64,000 nt of DNA. Origin: Panax quinquefolius. Taxonomy: Eukaryota > Streptophyta > Magnoliopsida > Apiales > Araliaceae. Location: assembly GCA_020205615.1 (NCBI GenBank), contig CM035168.1:122721573-122785572 (forward strand). Direction: 5' to 3'. The position numbers and the translations under genes are program-made. Under the pieces are notes generated by a model. The model was not told the origin of the DNA. It did no database searches and worked only from the letters and a program-made list of their open reading frames with translations. Below are positions 1 to 11,520 of this stretch, piece after piece (within the stretch, counting starts at the first letter, position 1; each line of letters starts with the position of its first letter).

Positions 1-830
1 AATTACCAAAAATCTATAAGCGACCTTTATTAGAGGCATATCAATAAAAATCTGATCCATTGTTTTAGGTCCAATTTTATTTCTTTTAAATTCGGTATAG
101 CTACTTTAGCTAGACACCCCACACTTTAAAATACCCCAAATTAGGTGCATATTTTTCCATAAATGATATGGTGTAGAATCTAACTTTTTATGTGGAACTC
201 TATTTAAAATATGATTTGCGAGAAGATGCAAACTTCTCCCCACGTATTAGAAGGTAAACCGAACTAATTAACATAGCATTCATCGTATCTTTAAGTGTTC
301 TATTTTTTTCTTCTGCTGACTCCATTGGATTGTGGAGAATAAGGAGGAGAAGTTTCATGTATTATTCCATTTAGTTCACAAAATTTTTAAGACTTCGAAT
401 CATATTCACCTCCACGATCGGATCTAAGTCTTTTAATTTTTCTTTCTAGCGATTTTCAACTTCCGCTTTATATTTAATAAACATTTCTTCCGCTTCATCT
501 TTAGAGGAAAGTAGATAAATTCAGTATATCTAGACATATCATCCACAAAAGAAATATAATATTTCTTACCACCTCTACTCGTAGTATTTTTAAAATCGGC
601 TAGGTCACTATGAATTAACTTCAAGTAATTAGGTTTGTCTTTCAACACTTTTAAAGGTTTTTTTAGCATGTTTTTTCTACACAAATTTCGCATTTGTTAA
701 ACTCGGTATTTGCAAGATTAGGTATAAGTTCAAGTTGTTTCAACTTTTTAATAGAAGCTACATTCACGTGTCCTAATCTAGCATGCCACATATCAAAGAT
801 TCAACAATATAAGCAAAAGAAGCATTCTTA
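1..830 (-). pseudogene. Copia pol fragment: GAG-pre-integrase and integrase
   Basis: The clearest stretch is 433-693, with HSDLADFKNTTSRGGKKYY and SFVDDMSRYTEFIY, the start of a Copia integrase core including the first catalytic Asp (HSDLA) and the second (FVDD region). Bases 690-810 carry remnants of the GAG-pre-integrase domain (cysteine-rich end, [19 protein letters not shown] wording). Bases 1-130 still resemble the later integrase segment (GVLAKVAIP-like). Stops and frameshifts occur between these islands, so no functional polyprotein can be made. The fragment is cut by the left edge. Confidence 0.8.
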
Positions 831-1189
831 TTATTGAATTCGGTGAAGCATCAAGTACAAATAAACCCCCATTACAAAAACCTTTCCCAACAAATTCCCA
901 TTACGAGTAAGTCTGAGTTTATCGACTCAAACCACAAGTTTAATGCCGACTTTGTTCAACAAAGACCCGGATACAAGATTCCTACGAATATCAGACACAT
1001 GAAGTACATCTTGTAGGCGATGGTTTTCCCGAAGTTAATTTTAGTAAGACTTTTCCTTTTCCCGCAACATTGGTGGCTCGAGAATCCCCATAAAGACCTT
1101 TTCTCCATTAGTCACATTTTTCGTGTAGTTGAGGATTACGTCTCTATCCAGCATGAAATGTGTACAGTGGCCCCAGTATCTACTACCCA

Positions 1190-2154
1190 TTACGTGAAGT
1201 TGTCAACAAGGTTTACTTCAGAGACTACAGCAACGATAATATCATCGGATTCAATTAAATTTGATTGGGGCTTAGGCTGAGAATTATTATTTTTGTTATC
1301 TTGCCCCTTGCGAAAGTGACACTTCATAGCAATATGGCGGTCGCCACATCTGAAGCAAGGACCTTTAGTGAAAGATAAAGGTTTACGAATTTGATTGGAA
1401 TTGTTGAACCTATTATCCTTTCTTCCCATTGATTTTGATTTTTCCTTTGTAGTTTTTGGGTGATGATTTTGGCTCTTCCACTTTGTGGCTTTTGTTACTG
1501 AGATTAGCTTTGTGAGTATGAGTTGGAACTACGTCTCCCCTTTCTTTAGCCCTGTTTTGTTCTTGATATGGATGTGAGCCACTAATTCTGCATAGTGAAA
1601 TCTTTAGTTTCATGTTTGAGGTTCATCTTATAATTTTTCCACGAGGGTGGTAATTTTTTTCGATAAATCAATGACTTGGAAATTCTCGCATATTTTCATT
1701 CCTTCCCTGATGACTTCCCCCTGATTGTTTGGTATGTATGAACTTGATCTATAATGATTTCCCATCTTGCATCTTAAAATCTAGAAATTTTGATGCAACA
1801 TATTTCTTAAGTCGAGTTTTCAACCGCATACTTAGATTTTAAAGCTTCCCAAATCTTCTTAGCACTTTCATACGGATAATATATCTCAAGCAGAGAATTA
1901 GACAAATAGTGTAACAAATATAAACGACACGCACGATTATCCTTAACATAGTCTCTTTTTGCGATTTATCGAATCAAACTTTTCAACAATTTCAATAGCG
2001 AAGAGAGTAATATCATTAATGCAAGGAGCATCCTCATCTGACACATATTCTAAGTTCATGGTTTCCAAATAAAATAGTATGTCTTGGACCATCGCTTAAA
2101 ATTAGTACCATCAAAGCGTTCAATTTTAGATAAGTCAAAAGGTGATTTCATCAT
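1190..2154 (-). pseudogene. Copia gag remnant with zinc knuckle
   Basis: The minus strand opens at an ATG at 2154 with MMKSPFDLSKIERFDGTNF, the typical N-terminus of plant Copia gag. Further on, at about 1310-1350, CFRCGDRHIAMKC is a zinc knuckle with spacing C-x2-C-x3-H-x4-C. The canonical form is C-x2-C-x4-H-x4-C, so one residue is missing from the knuckle. Several stops and shifts separate the two ends. This is consistent with an old inactive copy. Confidence 0.75.
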
Positions 2155-2184
2155 CTTGTTAATAACGAGGATCACTTTTTAGAT

Positions 2185-3125
2185 TGTTGGAATTATATAT
2201 ATCAATAGCGATAGCGATAGCGCACTATCGATTGCGATATGAAGCGAAAGAATTGCGCGAGCGAAGCCTAGCAAGAACAACGTAGCAACAAAAAGCGATG
2301 GCGAACAAAATTGGAACAACATTTGTTATATGAAAGAAGTAGAGGCGTAGCAAAGCTCTCATCCTAAAAAGTGATTCCGCCCTCACTTTTGGTTAGAAAC
2401 CTTGAGTGCAGTTGAGCTTGATGGCGTTCACTCTCCGAGATTCAACGGTGAAGCCTTCGATTGCGTGTACTCGCAGAAGAAGGCTATGGACCTGTCTTTG
2501 TGGATTGCCCAGATGAGAAGGAAAAAGACCGTAACAGATGCGTGTATGATATATTTTCTGGAAAGAACTGACGTCAATCGTGTATATTTTCTGTGAAGAA
2601 CTGTGAAGAACCGAAGCAATATATATAGACGAATAAGAACGTACGTTGGGAACAAAACGGTAAGAAATCGGCATTAATATGAGTTTACGTTGGAGGAGTT
2701 ATAGATAAGCATAAATAATTTCCGTTTGGGGATAGAAAACGTAAAACATAAATAAGATTTCCGTTTGGGAATTTAAGAGATGAAAACAGCTAGGGCTAGA
2801 CTTAGCATAAAAACGAAATTAGGAATTTTACCAAAACAGTGGGCTACCTGGGTGCACCCGCGAAGCACAATCCACCGGATCGGCACCCCCCTGGCAGCAG
2901 GCGTATCGGCGGCACCACGCGCACTAAGGTTTTTCGACCGAAAGTCGAGAACCAAGCTTGGCTTAGCCCAATTCTTTAGCCGTCCTCATGTGCGCGAGCC
3001 CATCCCTATTTCCTCAACCATGTTACTAAGCCCATAACAACAAGTACTAATATGCACCATGAGAGTTCCTAAACTAGCCAATGTGGGACTTTGAAAAACC
3101 ATAAGATTTTGGAGCATAACCAACA
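2185..3125 (-). repeat. Copia 5' LTR (about 941 bp)
   Basis: The segment begins TGTTGG and ends CCAACA on the plus strand, the inverted TG...CA ends of an LTR. It lies just upstream of the gag start. Read on the minus strand, it starts with a region containing CCCACATTGGCTAG, wording common near LTR starts in plants. A TATA-like run is present at about 2612-2625 on the minus strand. The partner LTR is outside the window, so LTR identity and a target-site duplication could not be checked. The 2840-2950 part is markedly more GC-rich than its surroundings. Confidence 0.7.
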
Positions 3126-3590
3126 GTTAGTTCACGGTGACTAATTGTAGATTACGATATGAGTGGTATATGCTATATTGATTCCCCATGGCAAACCTGA
3201 TAAAAATTAGGTTTTGATACTACTGTCTTTGACAGGCAGACATGCAAGAGAGTTGTTTCAGGACTTATTTGTGCTCATATTTGTAATTACCATTGTATAT
3301 AATATTTGCATATGATGCCTGCGGTTGCTTTCCAGATGGGCTTTTGGAACTAGCCCTTCATCTAGAAGTTCATTCTTGGAAGCTAGTTGGTGAGGCTCTT
3401 TTGCTTCTAAAGCTGATAACTCGTGCTTCAGCAACTTGAGGAACTTCCTCAAGTATGCATCAGCAAATACGTCCTTTTTCCTCTTTTTCCCTTTCTGTTT
3501 GAAGACATTTCAGGAAGGACTTCATAAAAAGTTTAGTTCAGCAAAACTGTTGCCTGTATCTGTTATGACCGAAGGTGTTTCTGGATGCAG
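3126..3590. other. Region between LTR and gene; ambiguous open frames on both strands
   Basis: The plus strand has possible small exons for the downstream gene (for example an acceptor before 3343 and a donor near 3390), but I could not join them to the 3591 exon in phase. The minus strand from about 3530 to 3258 is open for some 90 codons without an early Met and reads lysine- and glutamate-rich. It contains RKKDVFADAYLRKFLKLLKH. I do not recognise it. One strand's openness may simply mirror the other's. Confidence 0.3.
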
Positions 3591-6162
3591 TTGGTACAAA
3601 AGAACAACTTCAATGCAAAACTATACCTGCATCTAAAATATCACACATTCGATCACCTTCTGATCGAAATCCAATGGTGAGGTCTACCCGGAGTCGGAGC
3701 AAACTGCAAACAGAGATAGAAGTTAAGGATCCAACACAGGCATCCCCATCCATTGGAGAGGAGTTGATAGAAAGAAGGTCCCCTCTCAATCCTCTTGGTG
3801 CTCGTGCAGCTCTTGCTTCACTGATGTTTAAACAGCCTCTAAATCTAGAATTTTCAAGCCATCACAAGGAAGAAAAAAGCTTCAGCTATGCTCCATCTGT
3901 TCCATTTGTTTCAAAAACCGATAGTATTGTGAAATCTCTCTTTTCAAGAAAGAATGAGCCTCAACTTGCGGATGCATATTCTGGCATGATGGTAAAGGAG
4001 TCAAAAAATGAACATACCCAAGAAGTCATTGATAATAGTTCAGGTTTGACATGTTCAATAACAGAAAGGAAGATGTGTCAACCTACAACAAGGCTAACTC
4101 GTTCAGCGGCACAGAAAGGAATTGGGATTTCAGATTATAATATTGACAAAAAGATTGGTGTTGGAGAAACAAAGGTAAGGTTGACAGCCAACAGAGGAAG
4201 GTTGACTCGTTCTAAAGTGCATTTGGAAGAGGAATTTCAAAATATTGAAACTAAAAATGTCATGGAACAGAACACACCAGCGAACTATTCTGAATCAGAT
4301 TCTTCTAAGAAAATTGTCAAGGACCAGAGACGTTATGTATTGAAAGACGAGAACGTGTTTGCACCACAAATCACTGTTGGAGTTGACCTACTCCCTAATG
4401 AGGAAATTAAAAGGACAGTGAAAAAAGAAACTAGTAAAATGAAGTATGATACTAATCGGAAGACCTGTGCTGCAGAAGCAAAGAATTCAAACAACACAAA
4501 AAGGCTGACTCGTTCAGCAGTTAATGCAGTGTTGGGAAATAAAACTACAGAAGTTACTCCATTACCGGAGGAGAATGAATTTTCTGAGCATGTGAATACA
4601 AATCTGTCCCCAGGAAATGTCACTGATCTGGTGAGCAATGTGTTGGAAACAAAGGAATTGACCTCTTCACCACTTTATGTTGATCTTACTTTACCTTTCA
4701 CTGAGGGAACTCATGGAAGAAATAAAAGAAGGATGTCCGGTGATTTTAAGGTCCTCGAAAAGACTGAAGGTATGGTGACAAACTCAAAATGCCTTGTTAA
4801 CATTTCGTGAAAATATGTATTAGTATTCTCTATATTTATCCACTCAGTCTTGTTTTTCATGTACTTGGGTCTTGTTTTTTTTTTTGTAAAATTGTTTAAA
4901 GAATTCAGAAAGCATACAGATTTTTTAACTTTGAACCATTTTATTTATTATAAGTTGACGGCAAAGTGTAAAATACGGTGGCTATATTATTAATTAGATC
5001 CCTGTTGAGAAAGTTTTCTATTCTGCCTCTGCATGTATACTCTGGTTTGTTCTTTTATTTTAAACTCTTATTGCCATTCAAAATTTTCCTTAGAGACTCT
5101 CATTTCTGTTGTGTTGCTGCATTCTCCATCTATTGCGAAAAATACTGCAAACATTTAAACGAATTTACTTTTGAATTCAACATGCAGTGACATAAGTTAT
5201 TGTTAGATTATAGCTTAATATAGCCACAAATTAGAAGTTGCTCTGGTGGTGATTATTGTGTTATAGATTGTGCATTAACTCCATGAATTTTCTGAATTTT
5301 CATGAACACCCTCAAACAAATTCATTAAAAGCTGTAATATAAGTATGACTAATTCTTGAGCAGCACCAACCCGGGGTATAAATTTTTCAGTCTATCAAAT
5401 GTTCTATTCAATATAACATCAAAGAACAATGTAAAGACTCTTCTCTTTATATTCCCAAATGATAGAACTTAAGAATCTTCAATGCATTTTCTTTCCCAAC
5501 TCAAACAAGTTCTTGAATATTTTTTCCTTTTTATTTTGATCTTACTAAGTTGTAGTGTTTGCCTGTAGTTTCCTCTCGCTATACTGATAGTTAATTGTAT
5601 ATACAAATAAACCCCATATTTTCCTAATTGTGCGAATTTTTTACTTGAGTTCTGCTCCACTTGATTGAAAGTGCAGTTCTTATTTACTGCTAGAGCACAA
5701 ATACAGCACAAAAGGACAAGTATCATTCTACTTTTAACTATTTGCCTGTATTACTTGTTTAGTTTTATGCCAGGTTTGGGTGGTTTGTGCATCGAGAAAC
5801 TTGAAGCAAATACAGTCCTACTTAGAATCAATATATCTAAATTAATATTACCGCATAATGTCCCAAAAAAAATGATAAATTGATCCAAGTGCTGTTTGAG
5901 AGGACGTCTAGAGTAGTTGCAACATTATGCCCCGAATCTTAATCATTATTGGGACATCCTTTTACCAATCTTTAATGTTTCTTACTCTTTGTATGAAATT
6001 CTTTTGGGATAATTAAAATGCTGTGTTATTGCAGAAAATGTTGCTGGTAATGGGGAAAGTGGTCGAGGCAAAAAGAAGTCCAATAGTTCAAGTAAGCAGG
6101 AGTTGCGCTTTTCTCCCCGACTCAGGTTGTTGGCTCAGACTGGCTCACAAGACAAGTTCTAA
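3591..6162 (+). CDS. Unrecognised basic, probably nuclear protein; 3' exons
   Basis: I do not recognise this gene. The large exon ends at 4769 with a donor (gaag|gtatgg), and a last exon runs 6035-6162 after ttgcag. The phases match (gaa-g / aa-aat) and the frame ends in TAA at 6160-6162. The large exon is open from 3569, just after an in-frame TGA, and a usable acceptor is present at 3589-3590. The product is rich in K, R, S, E and T, with no membrane segments. It repeats an (R)LTRSA/LTRSK motif at least three times (TTRLTRSAAQ, RGRLTRSKVH, KRLTRSAVNA) and ends with a basic tail RFSPRLRLLAQTGSQDK. This looks like a disordered nuclear or chromatin protein, which is inference. Upstream exons are missing; the Copia element at 1-3125 lies exactly where they would be, so the gene is either interrupted by an intronic insertion or 5'-truncated. 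Confidence 0.6.
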
Positions 6163-6274
6163 CCTATTAAAGATGGGGAGACATGGTATGAGTTATTTCT
6201 TTTTTATTCTAACTTTCAAGACGTTTCTATGTGGTTGAGAATGAATATTAAGGATGGACTTCTTAGCTTGGTGG

Positions 6275-7700
6275 TAGGTAGGACTGTGCATGAATGAAGT
6301 TTGGTTTTTTCGGTTTTCGGTTTTCCGGACCGGATCGAACTGGCCGGTTCTGTATAAAAAGAACCGGTCCGGTTTCGGTACAAAAAAATCCGGTATATAC
6401 CGGTTTTTCGGTACTGATTTCGGTACGGCTAAATAGTTCGGTTTTACCGAACCGGACCGGTATATATCGGTTTTTTAATTTTTTTATTATTAATAAATAA
6501 TTAATAATAATAATAAAAAAAATAATGATTATAATAATAATAATAAAATAATATTAATAAAAAAAAATAATAATATTAATTTTCGGTAAAAACCAGTACC
6601 AACCGATAAACTGGTTCGGTATATCGGTCCAACGGGTACCGGTATCGGTACCCAAATTTAGCTAATTTCGGTACGGTTCGGTACCAATCCGGTTCGGCCG
6701 ATAAAAACCGGTTGCACACCCCTAGTGGTAGGCCTGTCAGATAAGGGAAAATCATGCTCTTATCCAATATGTTCCACCAAATGTACCAAATGTGATAATG
6801 GATCAATGATGTGATTAGTGTAATGGACATTGATCTGCTCCATAATCCACTTGATCCAACAATAGATCATCATTAAAATTGACCCATTTAAAAAAAATAT
6901 TTTTTGTATAATTATTTTAATTTATAAAATATCATTTCTTATAAAATTATATCAAGTTATGAAAGAAGTTCACTTAAACTATCTAAAACATTTTACTTTC
7001 TCTCTCTTTTTTTTGACTTTCTCTCACTAATTTTTTTTTCACAATCTCTATTTTTACTCTATTTCTTTTATTATCTAGCTCCCTAATTTTCATGCTAAAA
7101 TTATCACTTCCCTTTAGAGATTATTGATTTAAAAATAAAAAATTTTGAATGTTTATTTCACTCCCTTAATCAAATATATTAGCTACTAGATTTTTTTTTT
7201 ACTTTTTCTTTTAGTTTAACTGTTGGTGATATAAACAACAAAGTAATAAACATGAACATAACCAAGTGCAGAACAGAGAGTATGGGAATGGGAACCACAA
7301 GTGATAGAAACTCACCATGAATGTTGTGATTGAAGTTCACATTTAATACTTCAATAAAAATGAATGAAGTTTCTACGTCCCATTAACCAAAAGCAACTTT
7401 AAATTAGTAAAAACAAATTGCAAGTATAGAACTGAAAGGGTCCTTACAGGAGAAACAGTGGTTCTTCCAAGGCTCAAGTAGCGCACTTGCGTGTGTGGAG
7501 GAATTCACGAGTATACGGGATTATTTTTTGTTTTAGTGGATCGGTGGGTCAAATCAAATCAGATCCATGATTTGACCCATTTAAAATATTGATACAATGG
7601 ATCAAATTGTCATTAAATAAATGAGCTGGAGCTTTGATTCAATTAATTATATTGGAGCAAATCAAAATCAGGATTAAGATTTGGCTCATTGACAGTCCTA
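6275..7700. mobile_element. hAT-like non-autonomous element, outer of a nested pair
   Basis: The left end TAGGCCTGTCA (6729-6739) and the right end, reverse-complemented TAGGACTGTCA (7690-7700), form terminal inverted repeats. After removing the inner element, the left flank is CTTGGTGG and the right flank TCTGGTGG, 6 of 8 matching, as expected for an aged 8-bp hAT target duplication. The first four bases of the outer element also survive at 6275-6278, in the left copy of the inner element's duplication. The element's own sequence is about 970 bp, AT-rich and non-coding, with a repeated GACCCATTTAAAA motif near both ends. Confidence 0.55.
6279..6724. mobile_element. hAT MITE (446 bp) with exact 8-bp target duplication
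   Basis: The ends are TAGGACTGTGCA on the left and, reverse-complemented, TAGGGGTGTGCA on the right. The 8-bp sequence GTGGTAGG occurs exactly at 6271-6278 and 6725-6732. The interior is made of ACCGGT/CGGTTCGG/GGTACCGG variants, so the whole element can fold on itself. It also has an AT-rich centre of AATAAT repeats. Eight-bp duplication and short TIRs fit the hAT superfamily. It carries no coding capacity. Confidence 0.8.
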
Positions 7701-7708
7701 TCTGGTGG

Positions 7709-10030
7709 TTAGAACATGACTCGCTTGGAAGTACCCAAATTACATGTTAAGCGGTCAACTATTAGATAAATATATGAATTATAATATTAAGAAGAACTCT
7801 TTGGATTTCTATTCTTGGATTGCCATTTGCTTGATTTACAGTGGTTTGTGTATCTATGCGTGCTTTCTGTGGCTATATGAATTATGGGTTGCATAATGGA
7901 GGTGGAAAATCTAGCTAGTATTCCTTTTAGATCTCCGTAAGATATGTCATCTAGCTTGCATTTTCTCATTCTTTCTCGAACTAGATTTTTATGCCACATG
8001 CTGTTGTCGCTGGCGAGGTGATTTTGCTATTTATAAGCATTTAAATGAAGTCTTAAAGCTTTAAACTTATTGTCCAACCTGGGCAATGCCTAGTGGCAGA
8101 TGTTGAATACATTTCTTTAAGAGGCATGAAGCTATCTATTATAAATCCATGATTTTAAATCAATTATCCAACTTTGAATGTCAGAAATCCTAGGTTCTTC
8201 CTCAGTCAAGTTGGCTTCCTGGCGAGCAGTTTTATCCCCACCCATTAAATACTTGGGGAAACTTATAGTAGTAAAGAGTCAGCCATAAGGCATGCGGATA
8301 TTATCAAGAAGTTGGTGCTGTTTATTAAATCCTAGTTTTGAGCTTATTGTTTTTGGGCATAATGAGGTGTACCCTGCCTTTGTGATCTCTTCTATTGATT
8401 TCTTAGGAGACTTCTCCTTGTGTCCCCTTGAAGGGTAAGACTTTCCTTCGTTGGTTTTTTGGGCTTGAAAACTGCATGTTTTGTGCACTGGTGTCTTGTT
8501 GATATACTTTTATCCAAAAAAAAAACAGACTAGTAATTTAAACAAGGGTTTAATCTTATTATCTCCTCTTTAAAGCACCAGTGTACTTTTTTAGTCTCGC
8601 TGAAATTATTCTATAGTTATATTATGGTGTAACAATTAAAACCTGCTATCTTAGATAATAGCCATGTGGGTTCACAGGAAAATGTTCATCTCATTTTACT
8701 ATGTCAACTGTTAATTTTAGAACAAGTGTTGTTAGGTCCGCCCGCTTCTGCTTATTTATAGCAGATTACAGTTTAATTTTTTTAATAAGTTGTCACTATT
8801 GTGTTTGGTGCCAACTTATATGAGTAAGATGTTATCAGATTATAGCTTAAAATGACCAAAATCAATAGGTTGCTCAGAAGATGTTATTGAATTATAGATT
8901 GTGCAGTCATGTAATATAGTCTGATGTAACACCAATTATCCCAAATCATATTCATTGAAAACCATGATATCCCTAAGTGAATCTGATCAAAATAATCTAA
9001 TCGATACCTAAATAAACTTTTAATTGCAGCTTTGAATGCCTGAACTCATGCTCAAAGACTCCCCAAGATACTAAGATTAAATCTTACTAGAGAAGTGAGA
9101 AATTTCATTCTACAATCTTACAAGCTCTTGGTTAAGAACTAAAGGGTCCTCATGCCTTGTCCCCAGAAGAGAGAATTAACTACTATGCGTGCATTGTTGT
9201 CAAGCATATGTCATCTAAGATTAATTAGATTTCAGACACCGTTATTTGCATTTAATGCATAATGATTTTCAGGGACCCTCACCATTTCCCTCTATCTTGG
9301 GTTACCATTATTTTTTGTGTCCATTAATCAGTATGCACAGTTCACTAGGTTATATTTCTTGCGTGTCAAATTTGAGATCACATATTTTTGTAGCATTTAT
9401 AACTATGATTGAAACAGAACTTGTGTGGAAAATGATGGTGTATGAAAGCTACTTTAATCTTAACTTAACCCTTTCATAGCATACCTCACTGTGAACATCC
9501 TTTAAGATGTATAAATCTTAAATCTGATGGGAAATATATAGCTTGGAATAGATTAATATATTAATAAATCAAGGGTTCAGGTTTTGCTCATAAAATAGGA
9601 GTTAGAGTTGGGACCTTGCCCAGTTGGCTAGGTCTACTTTCAAAATGTAGGCCCACATAATATTCATATGTACAAAGATTTGTGGCTATCCCGACCCTTC
9701 ATTTGTTTACTTGATTCTCTATTTGTTTGTGGCTGGATAAAAGGTAATGAATCTAGTTGTAGGCATCATATTTGCATTCACTTACATTGAGATGTCATAC
9801 TCTGTAGCATAGTTTGGTGTCAAGATCATTTTGGATGTGTTCTAAGAATTGTCCTGTAGATAACATCATTAAAAGTCATCTCATAAATGGTATAGGGACA
9901 CAATATAGATAAAAAGAAACATTAACATCGTTAACGTCAAATTTTGTACGCATGATGAAATCACCAAAACAGCAGGCTAAAATCGCGCTAACAAGTTGAT
10001 TGTATTGTTGTGAAATCAAACTCACGAAAT
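7709..10030. other. Intergenic stretch without a recognisable gene
   Basis: Only short open frames occur, none with family motifs or splice-linked partners. The stretch 8827-8915 resembles 5190-5280 in the intron of the upstream gene (shared TTATAGCTTAAxATGxCC and ATTATAGATTGTGCA blocks), which suggests a dispersed repeat or local duplication. A run of A at 8515-8524 follows text that looks like the tail of a retroposon, but nothing decisive is visible. Confidence 0.5.
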
Positions 10031-11520
10031 ACATGCATATAAACACACACATCATTGAAAGAGATAAAATATGAACACAAGAAATTACGTAGAAACCTAA
10101 ATGGGAAAAAATCACGGAGAGAAGAAATCCACTATAATAGTATGTAGAGTACAAATGTGTTTGTGTCATATGTAATTGTGTTCTCGTGTGCAATCTTACT
10201 TCAATAGTGATTCTCCCACTGTAAAAATAAATATATGGGCCAACACCAAATTAAGTTTATTAAATAAATTGGGCTACACCTTGGCAAGACCCAAATAGGT
10301 TGGATGTTCAGCCCTTTGGGCGAACGTATTTTTATTGGCGGATGTTCAGCCTTTGGGTGAACATATAGAGTATAGGTTGGATGTTCAGCCCTTTGGGCGA
10401 ATGTATTTTTATTGGTGGATGTTTAGCTTTTGGGCAAACATACGAAATATAGGTTGGATGTTCAGCCCTTTGAGCGAATGTATTTTTATTGATGGATGTT
10501 CAGCCTTTGGGCGAACAATTGTTTTATGTTCGGCGGTATGTTCAGTCCTTGAGGCGAACTTTGGTGTTTTCGTAGGTTCGGCGGTATGTTCAACCCTTGA
10601 GGCGAACTTTGGTGTTGTCGGAAGTTTGGCTGTATGTTCAGCTTTGGGCGAACAATTGTTTTATGTTCGGCGGTATGCTCATTTTTTTTGCGAACTTTGG
10701 TGTTTTTGGAGTTTCGGTTGTGTGTGTTCAACCTTTGGGCGAACAATTGTTTTATATTCGGAGATACGTTCAGCCTTTGTGCTTTGGTGTTTTTGGAGGT
10801 TCGGTGGTGTGTGTTCAACTTTTGGGCAAACTATTGTTTTATGTTCGGAGATAGCTCAACTTTTGTGCGAATTTTGGTGTTTTGGAGGTTAGGTAGTGTG
10901 TTTGGGCGAACAATTATTTTATGTTCGGAGATACTCCAGCCTTTGTGCGGGCTTTGGTGTTTTTGGAGGTTCGGTGGTGTGTGTTCAGCCTTTGGGCGAA
11001 CGATTGTTTTATGTTCGGAGATACGTTCAGCGTTTGTGCGAACTTTGATGTTTTCGGAGGTTCGGTGGTATGTTCAGCCTTGGGGCGAACATTTGTTTTT
11101 ATGGGGTTCGGTTGGTATAAGGGTGATTATTTATATCTTCTGTTGTAATAAGGTTGGTTATTTGTCTTCGATTCTGATAAGGCTGATTATCTGTTCGGCT
11201 TATGTATGATGTTTGGTTGAGACAGTTCATCTTTGGCATATACAAATCCTTTGTTGGCCCATATATTTATTTTTAGAGTGGGAGGATCCCTATTGAAGTA
11301 ATATTGTGTTTCTTTATTTGGTGGGATAAGAAGATTTAATTTTGGAAGGAATCTATCAGCTATTAATTGCAGTTATAAGGTGATTCTAAAAAAAACTTCT
11401 ACTCTTAATTGGATTCCGGTGGACGTGACATCTATAAATACAACAATAAATTGGGTTTTTACATAATTTCTTGTGTTCATATTTTATCTCTTACAATGAT
11501 GTGTGTATATTTATATGACC
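10031..11520. mobile_element. Foldback-type element with long imperfect terminal inverted repeats
   Basis: The left arm 10031-10250 and the right arm 11236-11520 are inverted copies. The outer block (CATATAAACACACACATCAT...GAACACAAGAAATTACGT) matches the reverse complement of 11450-11518. The inner block (ACTTCAATAGTGATTCTCCC...ATATATGGGCCAAC) matches the reverse complement of 11242-11300. The middle of the arms has diverged in sequence and length. Between the arms lies the tandem array at 10300-11120. No transposase is present. Target duplications were not resolved, so the superfamily is unknown. Confidence 0.65.
10300..11120 (+). repeat. Degenerate tandem array, period about 87 bp, largely open frame
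   Basis: The phrase GTTCAGCCTTTGGGCGAAC and the phrase TTTGGTGTTTTTGGAGGTTC alternate throughout. The GGTGTTTT block starts at 10563, 10611, 10699, 10786, 10876, 10956 and 11047, so most intervals are 80-91 bp, and 87 bp is 29 codons. This explains why 185- and 191-codon frames remain open without being a clear gene. The predicted peptide is repetitive (VCSxFGRTIVLCSE-like), with no known domain. The GTTCAGCC...GGGCGAAC unit is also near-palindromic. Confidence 0.7.

Larger units (their letters stand above)
1..3125 (-). mobile_element. Degenerate Ty1/Copia LTR retrotransposon, 5' part (cut by window edge)
   Basis: Read on the minus strand, the order is LTR (2185-3125), gag start (2154), zinc knuckle (about 1340), GAG-pre-integrase (about 800-680) and integrase (about 690 down to 1). 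This is the gag-to-integrase order of Copia elements. Reverse transcriptase, RNase H and the 3' LTR would lie left of the window. Reading frames are interrupted many times, so the copy is dead. Only 30 bp separate the LTR end from the gag ATG, and they show no match to the usual initiator-Met tRNA primer site, so the leader looks shortened or altered. Confidence 0.85.

Noticed and set aside
4333..4638. 101-codon minus-strand frame inside the LTRSA gene
   Set aside because: A shadow of the plus-strand exon, whose splice phases and composition support the plus strand.
9601..9745. Possible tRNA-derived SINE (GGGACCTTGCCCAGTTGGCTAGG)
   Set aside because: No clear A and B box pair, no defined tail and no target duplication could be found.
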